From DATLWN01 sp964422615 (lineage in GTDB: Bacteria > Pseudomonadota > Zetaproteobacteria > Mariprofundales > Mariprofundaceae), in contig CAYRBJ010000001.1 of the NCBI GenBank assembly GCA_964422615.1, positions 1 to 64,000 on the forward strand: DNA of 64,000 nt, given 5' to 3'. Made by a program: the position numbers and the translations under genes. Positions 1 to 10,165 of the stretch are shown here, one piece after another (position 1 is the stretch's first letter; each line of letters begins with the position of its first letter). The notes under the pieces were generated by a model. It did no database searches and had not been told where the DNA came from. It saw only the letters and a list, made by a program, of their open reading frames with translations.

Positions 1-2
1 TG

Positions 3-1145
<1,143 letters not shown>

Positions 1146-1171
1146 TCTGCCATCCATCCGTAGATGAACAG

Positions 1172-1201
1172 AAAGGGCGGCCTACGGGCCGCCCTTTCTT
1201 T
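1172..1201 (+). terminator. Rho-independent terminator of groEL
   Basis: An 11-bp perfect stem (1172-1182 with 1187-1197), GC-rich at its core with a 4-base loop, is followed by a short T-rich tract (CTTTT). It starts 26 bases after the groEL stop. The A-rich 5' side means it could also end the leftward transcript of the gene stopping at 1230. Confidence 0.9.
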
Positions 1202-1229
1202 TGGCTGTCAGCAAAGTGAAAAACAGATG

Positions 1230-3206
1230 TCACAATCCTTTTAGCGCGATCATGTCCTGCACCTTCTTGACGGTCAGAATGGGTCCGTGCCTCAGGCGGT
1301 CGAACGAGTTGGGGTTGTACGAAATGGCGATCATCGCGTTGTTGTCGGTCGCACCGCCAAGCCAGATGCCGTTGCCGGCCACAATGGCGCCACTGATATA
1401 TTCCTGCGCCCCGCTTTCGTTCGCCGTATGGTCTCCATTTGATTCGATCTCGCACGAATCCGGCGTGTACATCATGCCTGAGATATTGGCAAATGCATGC
1501 ACGTCCAGAAGGCCGCCGGCAAACGCGAACGCGGGCAGATCTTCCCAGCCCGTGCTGAAAAAGTTGGGCATCTTGGTCAGGGCACCGTCACCATCGGCAT
1601 CGACAGAGATGGCTGCAGACGGATCGGGAACCCCGAATTCGGGATAGTTCTTGCCGACGGGCATATTGTCCGTGCCGGTGGCATTGTCCGTCAGATGCAT
1701 CCACCAACTGCCCGGTGTCTTCTCCGGCGTGGTGGCATCTAGCGCCCCCATGCGCAGCGCCTCGAACGCCACCATCCACCCGTGTTCGTACCCATTGGGG
1801 AAGAAGGCGTGAAACTGGTCCTTCTCCGGGATGGTGGCCCAGGCGCTGTTATCGTAATCCGACCTGCGCGTGGCCCCCGGGTTGAAGGTCTGCGTCGCGA
1901 GATTGTACTGGGAGCCGGCGCCGGTCAGGTCATTGATGATGGCCGTGCGCGTGGGATTGCCGACGGGATACATGACCGCCTGGCGCATCCAGTATTCGTA
2001 CACGGCCGCATCGCTGACATCCGATGGCACAAAGGCCACGCTGTTCTTGACCATGTATTTGGTTCTGGCCGTGTCGACGCTATCCACGCGGTTGTCTGAT
2101 CCAACCCAGGTCGGATTGATGTTGAGCAGCTCGTCATCCTGCATATTCTCCGTGCGGTCTCGTGACCGGGGCAGGATCACGTTCACCTCGCCGATATGCG
2201 AAGCCGCATCGTGGGCGGCCACGCTTGCATAGTTGTCGACATAGTCCTGATCCGAGTCGAGAAAATGGTCCGGGTCGTAGGTGGATTTATCCACGTAATC
2301 GATCAACAGCATGCCGTAGACATTGACGGTGGTCCATGGATTGGCGTTCTTGTATACGGTCTTGCTCCAGTCGCGTACCAACTGGGACAGCTCATTACCC
2401 TTGATGGTCGGACTCCAATGGTGTGCGGTCGCGGGAAACTCCGCCCCATTGGTCGGCTGGTTCGGATCGAGGTAGGCCTCGCCATTCATGTCGATGGGAA
2501 TGACCACCCGCACGATTCCGTACATCGTGCGGCCATTGACGAGGTTGTCGACGAATGTTTCGAACGACATGGTACCGGTGGGCTGATAGTTGAAGCGCGC
2601 GGCCCAGCCGATGGCGCCGGCGATCTTGTCGCTGCGCCATTTTGCCCACAGACGGTTGGCGGCGTAGCGGATGCGATCCATGTCGAATGCCTGACCATCC
2701 AGCGAGAAGAGGTTGTCCAACACTTCCTGGCTGGTCGGGGTCAGTTTCGGATTGCTGAGCGGCGTCACAAGACCGGTGGAGGCATCATAGGTTCCGAGCC
2801 TGTGGACGAAGGTCGTGGGAACATTGCCGGAAGGGCACAAGCCGGGCAGGCCCTGATCACAGGTATTGTCCGTCGCGGACGACAGCGAGGAGTCCAGGAT
2901 ATCCGAGTTGTACGTGTCGGCCATGACATAGAGATCAGGGGTTGGCTTGGCAAAGCCGGATGGATACAGATCCGGATTGGCTGCGACCACTGGAGGCATT
3001 TCCGTGCCGTTAAGCGGAAACGACTTGACGGACGTGTCCTGCGTATTGGTCACCAACGCATTCAGATTGTCGGACTGGGTGTAGTCGATGATGATGTGAT
3101 ACGCCTTATTGGGTGGCCCGCTCATGGTCAGAGCGGAAGCCGGAGTCGGCAGGGCGACCAGCAAAAGCATGCTTGTGAGCGCGATCAGAAATCCATGGTG
3201 CTTCAT
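1230..3206 (-). CDS. Large secreted protein of unknown function, cotranscribed with a PilX-like minor pilin
   Basis: 658 residues. I do not recognise a family. The N-terminus is a clear Sec signal peptide: Lys-2/His-rich start, hydrophobic core LIALTSMLLLVALPTPASA, cleavage after about residue 25. The rest is soluble, rich in Asn/Asp/Ser/Thr/aromatic residues and has no further membrane segment. A DADGDG loop at about residues 536-541 resembles an EF-hand/dockerin-type calcium site. Two cysteines near TCDQGLPGLC could form a disulfide. The gene starts 10 bases after the minor-pilin gene in the same direction, an arrangement reminiscent of pilX-pilY1, so a pilus-associated surface protein is plausible. 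No von Willebrand or beta-propeller signature was seen. Function is inferred from context only. Confidence 0.75.
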   Translation of the reverse strand: MKHHGFLIALTSMLLLVALPTPASALTMSGPPNKAYHIIIDYTQSDNLNALVTNTQDTSVKSFPLNGTEMPPVVAANPDLYPSGFAKPTPDLYVMADTYNSDILDSSLSSATDNTCDQGLPGLCPSGNVPTTFVHRLGTYDASTGLVTPLSNPKLTPTSQEVLDNLFSLDGQAFDMDRIRYAANRLWAKWRSDKIAGAIGWAARFNYQPTGTMSFETFVDNLVNGRTMYGIVRVVIPIDMNGEAYLDPNQPTNGAEFPATAHHWSPTIKGNELSQLVRDWSKTVYKNANPWTTVNVYGMLLIDYVDKSTYDPDHFLDSDQDYVDNYASVAAHDAASHIGEVNVILPRSRDRTENMQDDELLNINPTWVGSDNRVDSVDTARTKYMVKNSVAFVPSDVSDAAVYEYWMRQAVMYPVGNPTRTAIINDLTGAGSQYNLATQTFNPGATRRSDYDNSAWATIPEKDQFHAFFPNGYEHGWMVAFEALRMGALDATTPEKTPGSWWMHLTDNATGTDNMPVGKNYPEFGVPDPSAAISVDADGDGALTKMPNFFSTGWEDLPAFAFAGGLLDVHAFANISGMMYTPDSCEIESNGDHTANESGAQEYISGAIVAGNGIWLGGATDNNAMIAISYNPNSFDRLRHGPILTVKKVQDMIALKGL

Positions 3207-3216
3207 CGTGATCCCC

Positions 3217-3918
3217 TTACTGGTACGAGTTCGTGGTGGCGCCGATATTCGAGGGAAATCCGAAAACCATCGAACCGATTTTTGCGCGAATCATCTTGAT
3301 CGGGTGTCCGTGCACATAGGCGATGCAATAGGCGAACAGGTCGTAGCTGCTCCTGGTGCTGGCGGTATCCACTTCATTCATGGGATCGCCGCTCGGATCG
3401 AGCACGGTAGGGACAACCCATATCACGACACCATTTCCCGATGGCTTCGATGCCCCATTATTCCACGGCTCCGCCACGACGCTGGGCGTGTTGTTGGCAT
3501 TCACCGTAATATCCAATGCCACATGTGGAGGCAGCGAAAGCGTTGACAGCGCAACGCCATGCGGAGAAGCCGGATCGAAATTCATGGTGTTGTTGATGTC
3601 GAAGTAACCCAGGGTGTGATTGGCGACCTGATCGGGGTTATTCAGAATCTCGCGGTTATCCGGAATGGCATCACCATCGAGGCTGACATCGTTATTCTGC
3701 CATGAATGGTCTGGATCGCTGTACAAGGCCCAAGTGACATAGTTCAGGCCAGCCTCGGCCAGATAGAAGCCCTGCGTGAAGTTGCGATCGGAGGTGCTGG
3801 TCTCCTGATTGGCCCTGGCCCGGTAAAAAAGACCGGTCATCATCAGGGTCAGAACGACCAGGATCGCGAGGGTTGTGACCAGTACAAAGCCGGTTTCTGC
3901 GCTTGTTCTGTCTTTCAT
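3217..3918 (-). CDS. PilX-like type IV pilus minor pilin
   Basis: 233 residues. The N-terminus carries a prepilin-like segment: charged leader MKDRTSAET, then Gly followed by the hydrophobic helix FVLVTTLAILVVLTLMM. Next comes the PilX_N pattern ending in QGFYLAEAGLNY, typical of PilX-type minor pilins that prime pilus assembly at the inner membrane. Position +5 after the Gly lacks the usual Glu, as is common for the PilX/GspK class. The remainder is a polar pseudopilin-like domain. It is the first gene of a two-gene leftward unit with the secreted protein ending at 1230. An AAGGAAGGGGGG tract just before ATG 3918 is a good ribosome-binding site. No other pil genes are in the window. Confidence 0.75.
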   Translation of the reverse strand: MKDRTSAETGFVLVTTLAILVVLTLMMTGLFYRARANQETSTSDRNFTQGFYLAEAGLNYVTWALYSDPDHSWQNNDVSLDGDAIPDNREILNNPDQVANHTLGYFDINNTMNFDPASPHGVALSTLSLPPHVALDITVNANNTPSVVAEPWNNGASKPSGNGVVIWVVPTVLDPSGDPMNEVDTASTRSSYDLFAYCIAYVHGHPIKMIRAKIGSMVFGFPSNIGATTNSYQ

Positions 3919-4283
3919 GCCCCCCTTCCTTCGGGAAAATCGCGCCTTATGGCTAACCGCCGTCGTGGTTGCTCATGCCGCTACCGAGGCCCAAGCGACC
4001 CACTAATCAGTATCGCGACCGGCCCGCGGTGCTTTAGTTACATGGTGGCCGACAGCAACCGCGAGGCAACACCATTCAGCACGCCCAACATGGCCGTTTT
4101 TCGTTATGGGAAAATGTGATGAGCTGCACCAATGGGCATAGGGGCGGAGTCGTAGGGGCTTGCCTGTAAGTGGCAGCCCAGATCTCCATCATCCGGGCCA
4201 ACAGCTGCCGTTAAGCGATACTTTCACCTGACCCGAATTCTACGAATCACATGTTCGGCCATCTGCGTTCTTTGGCTTAGACT
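3919..4283. other. 365-base gene-free stretch between divergent genes
   Basis: It separates the leftward pilin gene from the rightward barrel gene and should hold both promoters. I found no convincing ORF with a ribosome-binding site. The segment 3964-4060 can fold on either strand: an outer 7-bp inverted repeat GGTTGCT/AGCAACC encloses ACCG..GGCC pairing with GGCC.CGGT and an inner GCGA/TCGC. It ends about 45 bases before the pilin start. It does not match a riboswitch class that I can recall (see findings and rejections). Confidence 0.5.
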
Positions 4284-5978
4284 TTGTGCCTGGCAACACC
4301 AAAGCGAACGGAACGCGGGGAGGACACCCTGGGTCATATCGGGCTCAATTTGATAAGCCGTATAAAGGAGAAGGCTGTCCGTTCCTCCAGCAGGAACAAG
4401 CTTCTTTTACTCATCCTCCTTCCTGTTTTCACAGGAACCGCGTTCGCATCCCAACCAACCCAAATGGTTTCTGAGCCGGCTCTGGACGGAGCAAGTCAAA
4501 AGGATAAGACAGCATCCGAGCACCAGGGCCTAAGTACAGCAAAAGGGCTGATCATGCTGGATTACGAAGTGATCCCGGTTCCCGGGAACCCATCCATTGA
4601 TTTACTTGGCGCCCACTATTTGCATCAACTGAACCCTTGGCTTTACCTGGGCATTGGGCTTTATACACCGTTGTTCGATGGCAATTACGGTGGCTTTATG
4701 GCCTTTGATACAACCATCCATGCGCAACACAGCATATTCGGGAATTCATTCATCGATGCCGGCGGCTCATTTGGCGGCGGTGGTGGTGGTTCCAGCATCA
4801 GCCAAAGCAGGGAATTGTCCGGTAAGGGCGGCTTTATCAAAGCTTATCTCGGACTGGGTTACCATTTTTCCGGTTTTTCAGCAGGGATAAATTATGCTGA
4901 CTTTCGATTCATCCATTCACGAATCAATCACTCCCAGTTGGCTTTTTTCATTCAAACGCTGATTTCTAGCCAAATTGGCTCATACGCGCACTCAGGTCAA
5001 AGGATGGAGTCCGATGATGCTTTTCCCGAAGGAGGGGAAAACATATTAAGCCTTGAGCTTAACAATATATTCCAGCTCAAACCCAAAGGGTCGTACACGA
5101 GCACCATTAACCTGTCGTCTCTGCAATTTTCCCACTTCCTGAGCAAAAATCGTTATCTGTTTTTTGGATTAGGCATCGGCTATAAAGGCCTCCCCTTATA
5201 CAACCAGGCTTTCGGTGGTATCGGGTACAGGATTTCAATTTCTCCCCGCGCCAAGCTCTATGGCCAAATCGGTGTCGGCTCTGGAGGATACTCACCTGCT
5301 GAAATCGATACGGGTTCCGGGCTGCTTGTCTATCCCAAGGTTTCGCTGGAATACTTGTTGAACAATCACCTTGGACTGGCTTTATCGGGCGGCTACCTTT
5401 TCGCGCCCAAAGGCTCCTCCAGGAATTTCACCCTGGGTGCAGCCGTCAACTATCACCTTTCTACCGAAGAACAGAACCTTCGTAGCTTCGGCACGGCAAG
5501 GGAATTTGTCTTGCGAGGATTCCGCTTCAGTTTATTCCAGCAAACCGAGTTCAATGTTCGCGTCGGAAACAGAAAGCACGGCAATATCAATCTGTTATCA
5601 GGCCAATTTGATTATATCGTCAATGATCATTGGTATATACCGCTTCAGGCCAGCGTCGCATACAATGATTTTTTCGGCTATCCAGGGTACGGAGAGATCC
5701 TGACCGGATTGGGCATCCAGAGTAAATTCTCCACAAGCAATAGATTTCAAAGCTTTTTTCAGCTGCTCGTTGGTGCCAATGTCCTCGGTGTCGTGCTGAA
5801 GCCTTCCATCGGCGTGGACTATGGTCTAAGCGATCACCTTGCGCTCTACGGCCAATTTGGCAAGGTCATCACACTCAAGAAAACCAGTCCGTACCCGGGT
5901 GATCAACGATTCAGTTCCTATGCTATTGGCTTCGGGCTGACCTATCGTTTCTCCTTACCGGACGCCCTTCTCGAATAA
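4284..5978 (+). CDS. Predicted outer-membrane beta-barrel protein, AT-rich (probably acquired)
   Basis: Up to 564 residues. The start is uncertain: the open frame begins at TTG 4284, and a second TTG at 4350 would place the signal peptide (NKLLLLILLPVFTGTAFA) nearer the N-terminus. After the signal come many alternating amphipathic strands rich in Gly and aromatics (LGLGYHFSGFSAGINYADF, LFFGLGIGYKGLPLY), as in transmembrane barrels. A glycine run lies near FGGGGGGSS. The last strand TYRF is followed by eight extra residues, so the usual terminal Phe is not at the very end. Base composition is visibly lower in GC than the flanks (24 G+C of 60 at 5041-5100). No family recognised; ligand or substrate unknown. 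Confidence 0.7.
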   Translation: MCLATPKRTERGEDTLGHIGLNLISRIKEKAVRSSSRNKLLLLILLPVFTGTAFASQPTQMVSEPALDGASQKDKTASEHQGLSTAKGLIMLDYEVIPVPGNPSIDLLGAHYLHQLNPWLYLGIGLYTPLFDGNYGGFMAFDTTIHAQHSIFGNSFIDAGGSFGGGGGGSSISQSRELSGKGGFIKAYLGLGYHFSGFSAGINYADFRFIHSRINHSQLAFFIQTLISSQIGSYAHSGQRMESDDAFPEGGENILSLELNNIFQLKPKGSYTSTINLSSLQFSHFLSKNRYLFFGLGIGYKGLPLYNQAFGGIGYRISISPRAKLYGQIGVGSGGYSPAEIDTGSGLLVYPKVSLEYLLNNHLGLALSGGYLFAPKGSSRNFTLGAAVNYHLSTEEQNLRSFGTAREFVLRGFRFSLFQQTEFNVRVGNRKHGNINLLSGQFDYIVNDHWYIPLQASVAYNDFFGYPGYGEILTGLGIQSKFSTSNRFQSFFQLLVGANVLGVVLKPSIGVDYGLSDHLALYGQFGKVITLKKTSPYPGDQRFSSYAIGFGLTYRFSLPDALLE

Positions 5979-6099
5979 GCTGACGAAAAGGGCGCTGATG
6001 GCATCCGAATCGGTGCCCCTCAGCACGTGGGCGAATAGCTGACAGTAGGTGGGCATGCCTGATGATGCCCCGGCTGGCGACTCGCCCGATCAGCCGGTG

Positions 6100-7911
6100 C
6101 TAGCGCAGCGCCAGCCCCAGATCGCAGTAGGCGTAGACGCCGCGCGGATCGTTGAATCGGGCAAGCGCGCGCCACAGCCTCGTCACCCGGGCCAGCAACG
6201 GCGGCAGCTGCGCCGAGACCGCCGCCGCCGGAATTTCGGCACGCGCCTCGCCTCGCACACGATCAAGCAGCCTGTCCCAGAACGGCCTGGGCGGCGCCAG
6301 CCACAGGCGCTGGTAATGGGCGGAGATGCCGGCCTTGGCCGCTGCCGCAGCCACCGCCTGATCCAGGTCGCCGAGCCGGTCGACCAGGCCGAGCCGCTTG
6401 GCATCGGCACCGCTCCACACGCGCCCCTGGGCGATCTGCTTCACCTGATCCAGCGGTATCTTGCGCCCCTTGGCCACCACCGTCAGGAAACGGCCGTAGA
6501 TGTCGTTGACGCCCATCTGCATGGCCTGGGCAACCTGGGGCGTGACCGGCAGGTCGGGGCGCAGCGCCCCGGCGATGGCGGTGGTGCCCAGACCGTCGGC
6601 ATGGATGCCGAGCTTGGCCAGGGCCGCATGCACATCGCCGATCAGGCCGAAGACACCGATCGATCCGGTCAGGGTGGTCGGCGTGGCCCATATCTGGTCT
6701 GCCGCTGTCGAGATCCAGTATCCGCCGGATGCCGCCATACCGCCCATCGACACCACCAGCGGCTTGCCGGCAGCGCGGAAGCGCAGCAGGGCCTGACGGA
6801 TCGTTTCGGAAGCCAGGGCGCTGCCGCCCGGGCTGTCCACGCGCAACACCAGCGCCTTGATATGGCTGTTCTTGCGGGCGCGATCGATCTCGGCCGACAG
6901 CGTCGAGGAACCGATCGAGCCCGGCGGCTGGTCACCTTCCATAATGGCGCCACTGGCGGTGATGATGCCGACCGCCTTGTCCGGATGCTCAAGTCTGACG
7001 GTGTGGGTGGCGCGCAGGTATTTTCGCCAGTGAATCTGCGGTATATGTTGGTTCGCAGTCAGGCCGAGCTTGCCGGCGATATAGGCCTCGACCGTATGCT
7101 CGTCGGCAAGCTGGTCGACCCATTTCTCGCCCAATGCCAGTTGCGCCATGCTGCCGCCGTATTTTTTCAAATAGGCGGGAAGATCGTCGAGTACCGCCTG
7201 CAGGTGCGCAGGATCGATGCCGCGCGAGGTGGCGATGCCCTTCTTGTAATATGCCCACAGTTCGGACAGCCATGCCCGGTTCGCCTGACGGTCGGCAGGG
7301 GACATGTCGTTGCGCATGAACGGCTCCATCGCCGACTTGTATTTGCCGGCCCGGAACACGTGCACGCTGATGCCGAGCTTGTCGATCGCATCCTTGAAGT
7401 AATCGCGATACAGACCGAAGCCGGTCAGCGCCACCAGGCCCATCGGATGCAGGAACACCCGGTTCGCGGCCGCCGCGACATAATACTGGCCCTGTGTATA
7501 TTGATCGGCATAGGCCACCACCGGTTTGCCGGATTTGCGGAAATCCTCGATGGCCCGGCGGATCGCCTGCAGATCGGCCAGCGAGGAATGACCCATGTCA
7601 TCCAGGTCCAGCGCCATCAGGCGAATGCGTTTGTCGTTCTTGGCAGTGTGGATGACCCGGAGCAGGTCGCGCAGCCGCGTCTGCCTGGGTGTGGCGAAGC
7701 TGAGAGGCGTCAGGCCCGAACCGGGCACCGATAGCTGCTCGACGATATCGCCCTTCGGATTCAGGATCAGCGCCGCGTTGCTCGGCACCGACTCACGCCT
7801 GCTGAACAGGCCGATGATCAGCAGCAGCACGATCAGCAGAAACAACCCGTTGATGGTGACCCGACGCACCGTATCGAATGCCTTCAGCCATGCCGACAAC
7901 CGCTTGCCCAT
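6100..7911 (-). CDS. sppA: Signal peptide peptidase SppA, long (67K) type / protease IV
   Basis: 603-residue inner-membrane serine protease that degrades cleaved signal peptides on the periplasmic side. An N-terminal membrane helix (about 20-37, GLFLLIVLLLIIGLF) precedes two tandem ClpP-like domains, as in E. coli SppA. The catalytic dyad is visible: Lys about 192 in GKYKSAMEPF and Ser about 395 in GGMAASGGYW. The start at 7911 was chosen because GGAGGT lies 5 bases upstream; the frame is open to 8001 but that extension has no family similarity. It runs divergently from lgt. GC-rich inverted repeats follow the stop (6051-6097) but lack a T tract. Confidence 0.96.
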   Translation of the reverse strand: MGKRLSAWLKAFDTVRRVTINGLFLLIVLLLIIGLFSRRESVPSNAALILNPKGDIVEQLSVPGSGLTPLSFATPRQTRLRDLLRVIHTAKNDKRIRLMALDLDDMGHSSLADLQAIRRAIEDFRKSGKPVVAYADQYTQGQYYVAAAANRVFLHPMGLVALTGFGLYRDYFKDAIDKLGISVHVFRAGKYKSAMEPFMRNDMSPADRQANRAWLSELWAYYKKGIATSRGIDPAHLQAVLDDLPAYLKKYGGSMAQLALGEKWVDQLADEHTVEAYIAGKLGLTANQHIPQIHWRKYLRATHTVRLEHPDKAVGIITASGAIMEGDQPPGSIGSSTLSAEIDRARKNSHIKALVLRVDSPGGSALASETIRQALLRFRAAGKPLVVSMGGMAASGGYWISTAADQIWATPTTLTGSIGVFGLIGDVHAALAKLGIHADGLGTTAIAGALRPDLPVTPQVAQAMQMGVNDIYGRFLTVVAKGRKIPLDQVKQIAQGRVWSGADAKRLGLVDRLGDLDQAVAAAAAKAGISAHYQRLWLAPPRPFWDRLLDRVRGEARAEIPAAAVSAQLPPLLARVTRLWRALARFNDPRGVYAYCDLGLALR

Positions 7912-8076
7912 ACGCACCTCCGATTTGGATGAAGCCAGAGGCCTGACCATAGCGCCCGATGCTTGATGCCGTCCAGAATTCAGCCATTGGCTTTCGGCCA
8001 CGGATGCCTAGAGTGCCGGCATGACCTTCCGGATCGACATGCTGCCGATGGACATGCCGCTCGCCATGGCCGCTTC

Positions 8077-8868
8077 ATGCTGACCTATCCCCACATCAAT
8101 CCCGTCGCCGTCAGGATCGGGCCGGTTGCCATCCACTGGTACGGCCTGATGTACGTATTCGGTTTCCTGTCGGCCTGGTGGCTGACCCGACGCCAGCTGA
8201 TCGAACGGGGCGTCTGGGGCAGCCTGATCACGCCCGAGCAATTCGAGGGCCTGTTCACCTGGCTGATCCTCGGCGTCGTCCTCGGTGGCCGCATCGCCTA
8301 CGTGTTGTTCTACAATCTGGATTTCTACCTCGCACACCCGTTGCATATCTTCTACGTCTGGCAGGGGGGGATGAGCTTCCACGGGGGCCTTGTCGGTCCG
8401 CTGATTGCCGGCTGGCTGTACTGCAGGAAACACAAACTGCCCTTCCTGTTCCTGGCCGACCGCCTGTTCACGGTAGCGCCGATCGGCCTGGCGCTCGGCC
8501 GGCTGGGCAACTTCATCAACGGCGAGCTGTGGGGACGCGTGACCGACATGCCTTGGGGCATGGTGTTCCCCGGGGCCGGCCCCTTGCCCCGTCATCCCAG
8601 CCAACTCTATGAACTGGCGCTTGAAGGCATCGCGCTGTTCCTGATCCTGTGGTTCACGAGAAAGAAGGAGTGGCCGGACGGCATGCGCGTGGCCGTGTTT
8701 CTGGTTGGGTATGCCGTCGCCCGCATCTTCTGTGAGAACTTCCGGCAACCCGACCCGCAACTCGGGTTTCTGTTCGGCCCCGTCACCATGGGCATGCTGC
8801 TGTCCAGCATCATGCTGGTGGTCGGCCTGATCTGGATGTACGTGCTGCGCAAACGTTCCCGACGCTGA
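8077..8868 (+). CDS. lgt: Prolipoprotein diacylglyceryl transferase
   Basis: 263-residue, seven-helix inner-membrane enzyme that moves diacylglycerol from phosphatidylglycerol to the lipobox cysteine of prolipoproteins, the first step of lipoprotein maturation. Family motifs: VRIGPVAIHWYGLMY, GGRIAYVLFYN, GGMSFHGGLVG, the Lgt signature GRLGNFINGELWGR, and HPSQLYE. Start MLTYPHINP at 8077 matches the family N-terminus; the open frame extends 38 codons upstream without homology. No clear Shine-Dalgarno was seen. It is followed by xthA in the same direction. Confidence 0.98.
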   Translation: MLTYPHINPVAVRIGPVAIHWYGLMYVFGFLSAWWLTRRQLIERGVWGSLITPEQFEGLFTWLILGVVLGGRIAYVLFYNLDFYLAHPLHIFYVWQGGMSFHGGLVGPLIAGWLYCRKHKLPFLFLADRLFTVAPIGLALGRLGNFINGELWGRVTDMPWGMVFPGAGPLPRHPSQLYELALEGIALFLILWFTRKKEWPDGMRVAVFLVGYAVARIFCENFRQPDPQLGFLFGPVTMGMLLSSIMLVVGLIWMYVLRKRSRR

Positions 8869-8872
8869 CGCG

Positions 8873-8889
8873 GCCCGGACACGCCGGGC
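8873..8889 (+). terminator. GC-rich hairpin after lgt, weak terminator candidate
   Basis: A 6-bp GCCCGG/CCGGGC stem with a 5-base loop starts about 5 bases after the lgt stop. Only TT follows, so termination efficiency is doubtful; it could equally be chance or an mRNA-end stabiliser. Confidence 0.35.
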
Positions 8890-8924
8890 TTGAGCCGTCG
8901 GCTGTGCTTGGCCATCATCGGCGC

Positions 8925-9683
8925 ATGCGCATCGCCACCTGGAACGTCAACTCGCTGAACGTGCGCCTGCCGCACGTGCTGGATTACCTGTCCGCCAACC
9001 AACCCGACGTGCTGGCATTGCAGGAAACCAAGCTGCCGGACGAGCGCTTTCCGACCCAAGCCATCGAGGGTGCCGGTTACCAAGTCGTCTATTCCGGCCA
9101 GAAAACCTACAACGGCGTCGCCATCCTCAGCCGCAGCGGCGCCAGCGATCCGGTGACCGACCTGCCGGGCCTGGATGACCACCAGCGGCGCCTGCTGGCC
9201 GCGACCGTGGGCGGCGTGCGCATCGTCAATGTCTACGTACCGAATGGCCAGGAGGTCGGCTCCGACAAATATGCCTACAAGCTGCACTGGCTGCAGGCGC
9301 TCATCGCCTGGCTGCAGGACGAAATGAACCGGCACCCCGCATTGGTGCTGCTGGGCGATTTCAACATCGCCCCCGCCGACCTCGATGTGCACGACCCGAA
9401 ACGCTGGCGTGAAAAGATTATGTGCTCCAGCGAGGAGCGGGAGCATTTCCAGCGCCTGCTTGCCCTCGGCTTTTGCGATGCGGTGCGCGCCCTGCACCCG
9501 GATGCTCCCATGCACAGCTGGTGGGACTATCGCCTGCGCGCCTTCGAGCGCGGATGGGGCCTGCGCATCGATCACGTGCTGCTCAGCAAGGGACTGACGG
9601 CACGAGAAACCGGTGTCGATGTCACACTCAGGGCCGGGGACAAACCGTCCGATCATGTCCCCGTCTGGGTCGAGACGGCCTGA
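8925..9683 (+). CDS. xthA: Exodeoxyribonuclease III (AP endonuclease)
   Basis: 252 residues, endonuclease/exonuclease/phosphatase fold. It incises DNA at abasic sites and has 3'-5' exonuclease activity in base-excision repair. Conserved elements: ATWNVNSLNVRLPH (metal-binding Asn), LALQETKLPDERFP (catalytic Glu), VNVYVPNGQEVGSDKYAYKL, LLGDFNIAP (Asp/Asn), and the C-terminal GLRIDHVLLS and SDHVPVW (catalytic Asp-His). Start ATG 8925 gives the normal N-terminus. Its stop overlaps the next start by one base (TGATG), so it is translationally coupled to yjbQ. Confidence 0.97.
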   Translation: MRIATWNVNSLNVRLPHVLDYLSANQPDVLALQETKLPDERFPTQAIEGAGYQVVYSGQKTYNGVAILSRSGASDPVTDLPGLDDHQRRLLAATVGGVRIVNVYVPNGQEVGSDKYAYKLHWLQALIAWLQDEMNRHPALVLLGDFNIAPADLDVHDPKRWREKIMCSSEEREHFQRLLALGFCDAVRALHPDAPMHSWWDYRLRAFERGWGLRIDHVLLSKGLTARETGVDVTLRAGDKPSDHVPVWVETA

Positions 9684-10102
9684 TGAACCAGGCCCAGCAT
9701 GCACTGAGCGTCGATGCCCGTGGCCGCGGCTGTTATGACATCTCGCGCGAGATCCGGGCCTGGGTGCGCGACACCGGAATCCGGGACGGATTGCTGAACC
9801 TGTTCGTCCGCCATACCAGCTGTTCGCTGATGATCCAGGAGAACGCCGATTCCGGGGTGCTGCGCGACATGGAGGCCTTCCTAGCCCGGCTGGTGCCGGA
9901 CGGCGATCCGCTGTTCCGGCATACCGCCGAGGGCGCCGACGACATGCCTGCTCATGTGCGCATGGCCCTGACCCAGGTATCCCTGACGGTACCGGTCAAC
10001 GGCGGAGCCCCGGCGCTGGGCACCTGGCAGGGCATCTTCCTCTATGAACATCGGCTTCGCCCCATGCGCCGGCAAGTCCTGCTGCACCTGATCGGAATTT
10101 GA
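9683..10102 (+). CDS. yjbQ: YjbQ family protein (UPF0047)
   Basis: 139 residues, the whole length of the family. Typical motifs: GLLNLFVRHTSCSLMIQENAD, the HTAEG stretch followed by DDMPAHVRMAL, and GTWQGIFLYEHR with the conserved His/Glu cluster. Members have been linked to weak thiamin-phosphate-synthase activity, but the physiological role is unsettled. The start overlaps the xthA stop. The assignment to family is firm, the function is not. Confidence 0.93.
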   Translation: MNQAQHALSVDARGRGCYDISREIRAWVRDTGIRDGLLNLFVRHTSCSLMIQENADSGVLRDMEAFLARLVPDGDPLFRHTAEGADDMPAHVRMALTQVSLTVPVNGGAPALGTWQGIFLYEHRLRPMRRQVLLHLIGI

Positions 10103-10165
10103 CCTGCATCACATCCGGCCGCGGGCGGCAACGCCAGGCTGCCGTTTTCGTAAGGGGGAGGGACC

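Noticed and set aside
3919..4070. c-di-GMP (GEMM) riboswitch upstream of the PilX-like gene
   Set aside because: The A-rich AAAGC element and a GGTAGC segment are suggestive, but the P2 tetraloop hairpin and the GGGACGCAAAGCC core are missing, so I list it only as a gap with inverted repeats.
6051..6097. Intrinsic terminator after sppA
   Set aside because: Good nested GC-rich inverted repeats (GGGCAT/ATGCCC, CCGGCTG/CAGCCGG) but no T tract on the minus strand; retained only as a comment.
6049..7734. 561-codon plus-strand open frame opposite sppA
   Set aside because: Antisense shadow of a clear SppA gene in GC-rich DNA; the translation has low-complexity Arg/Gln/His composition and no motif.
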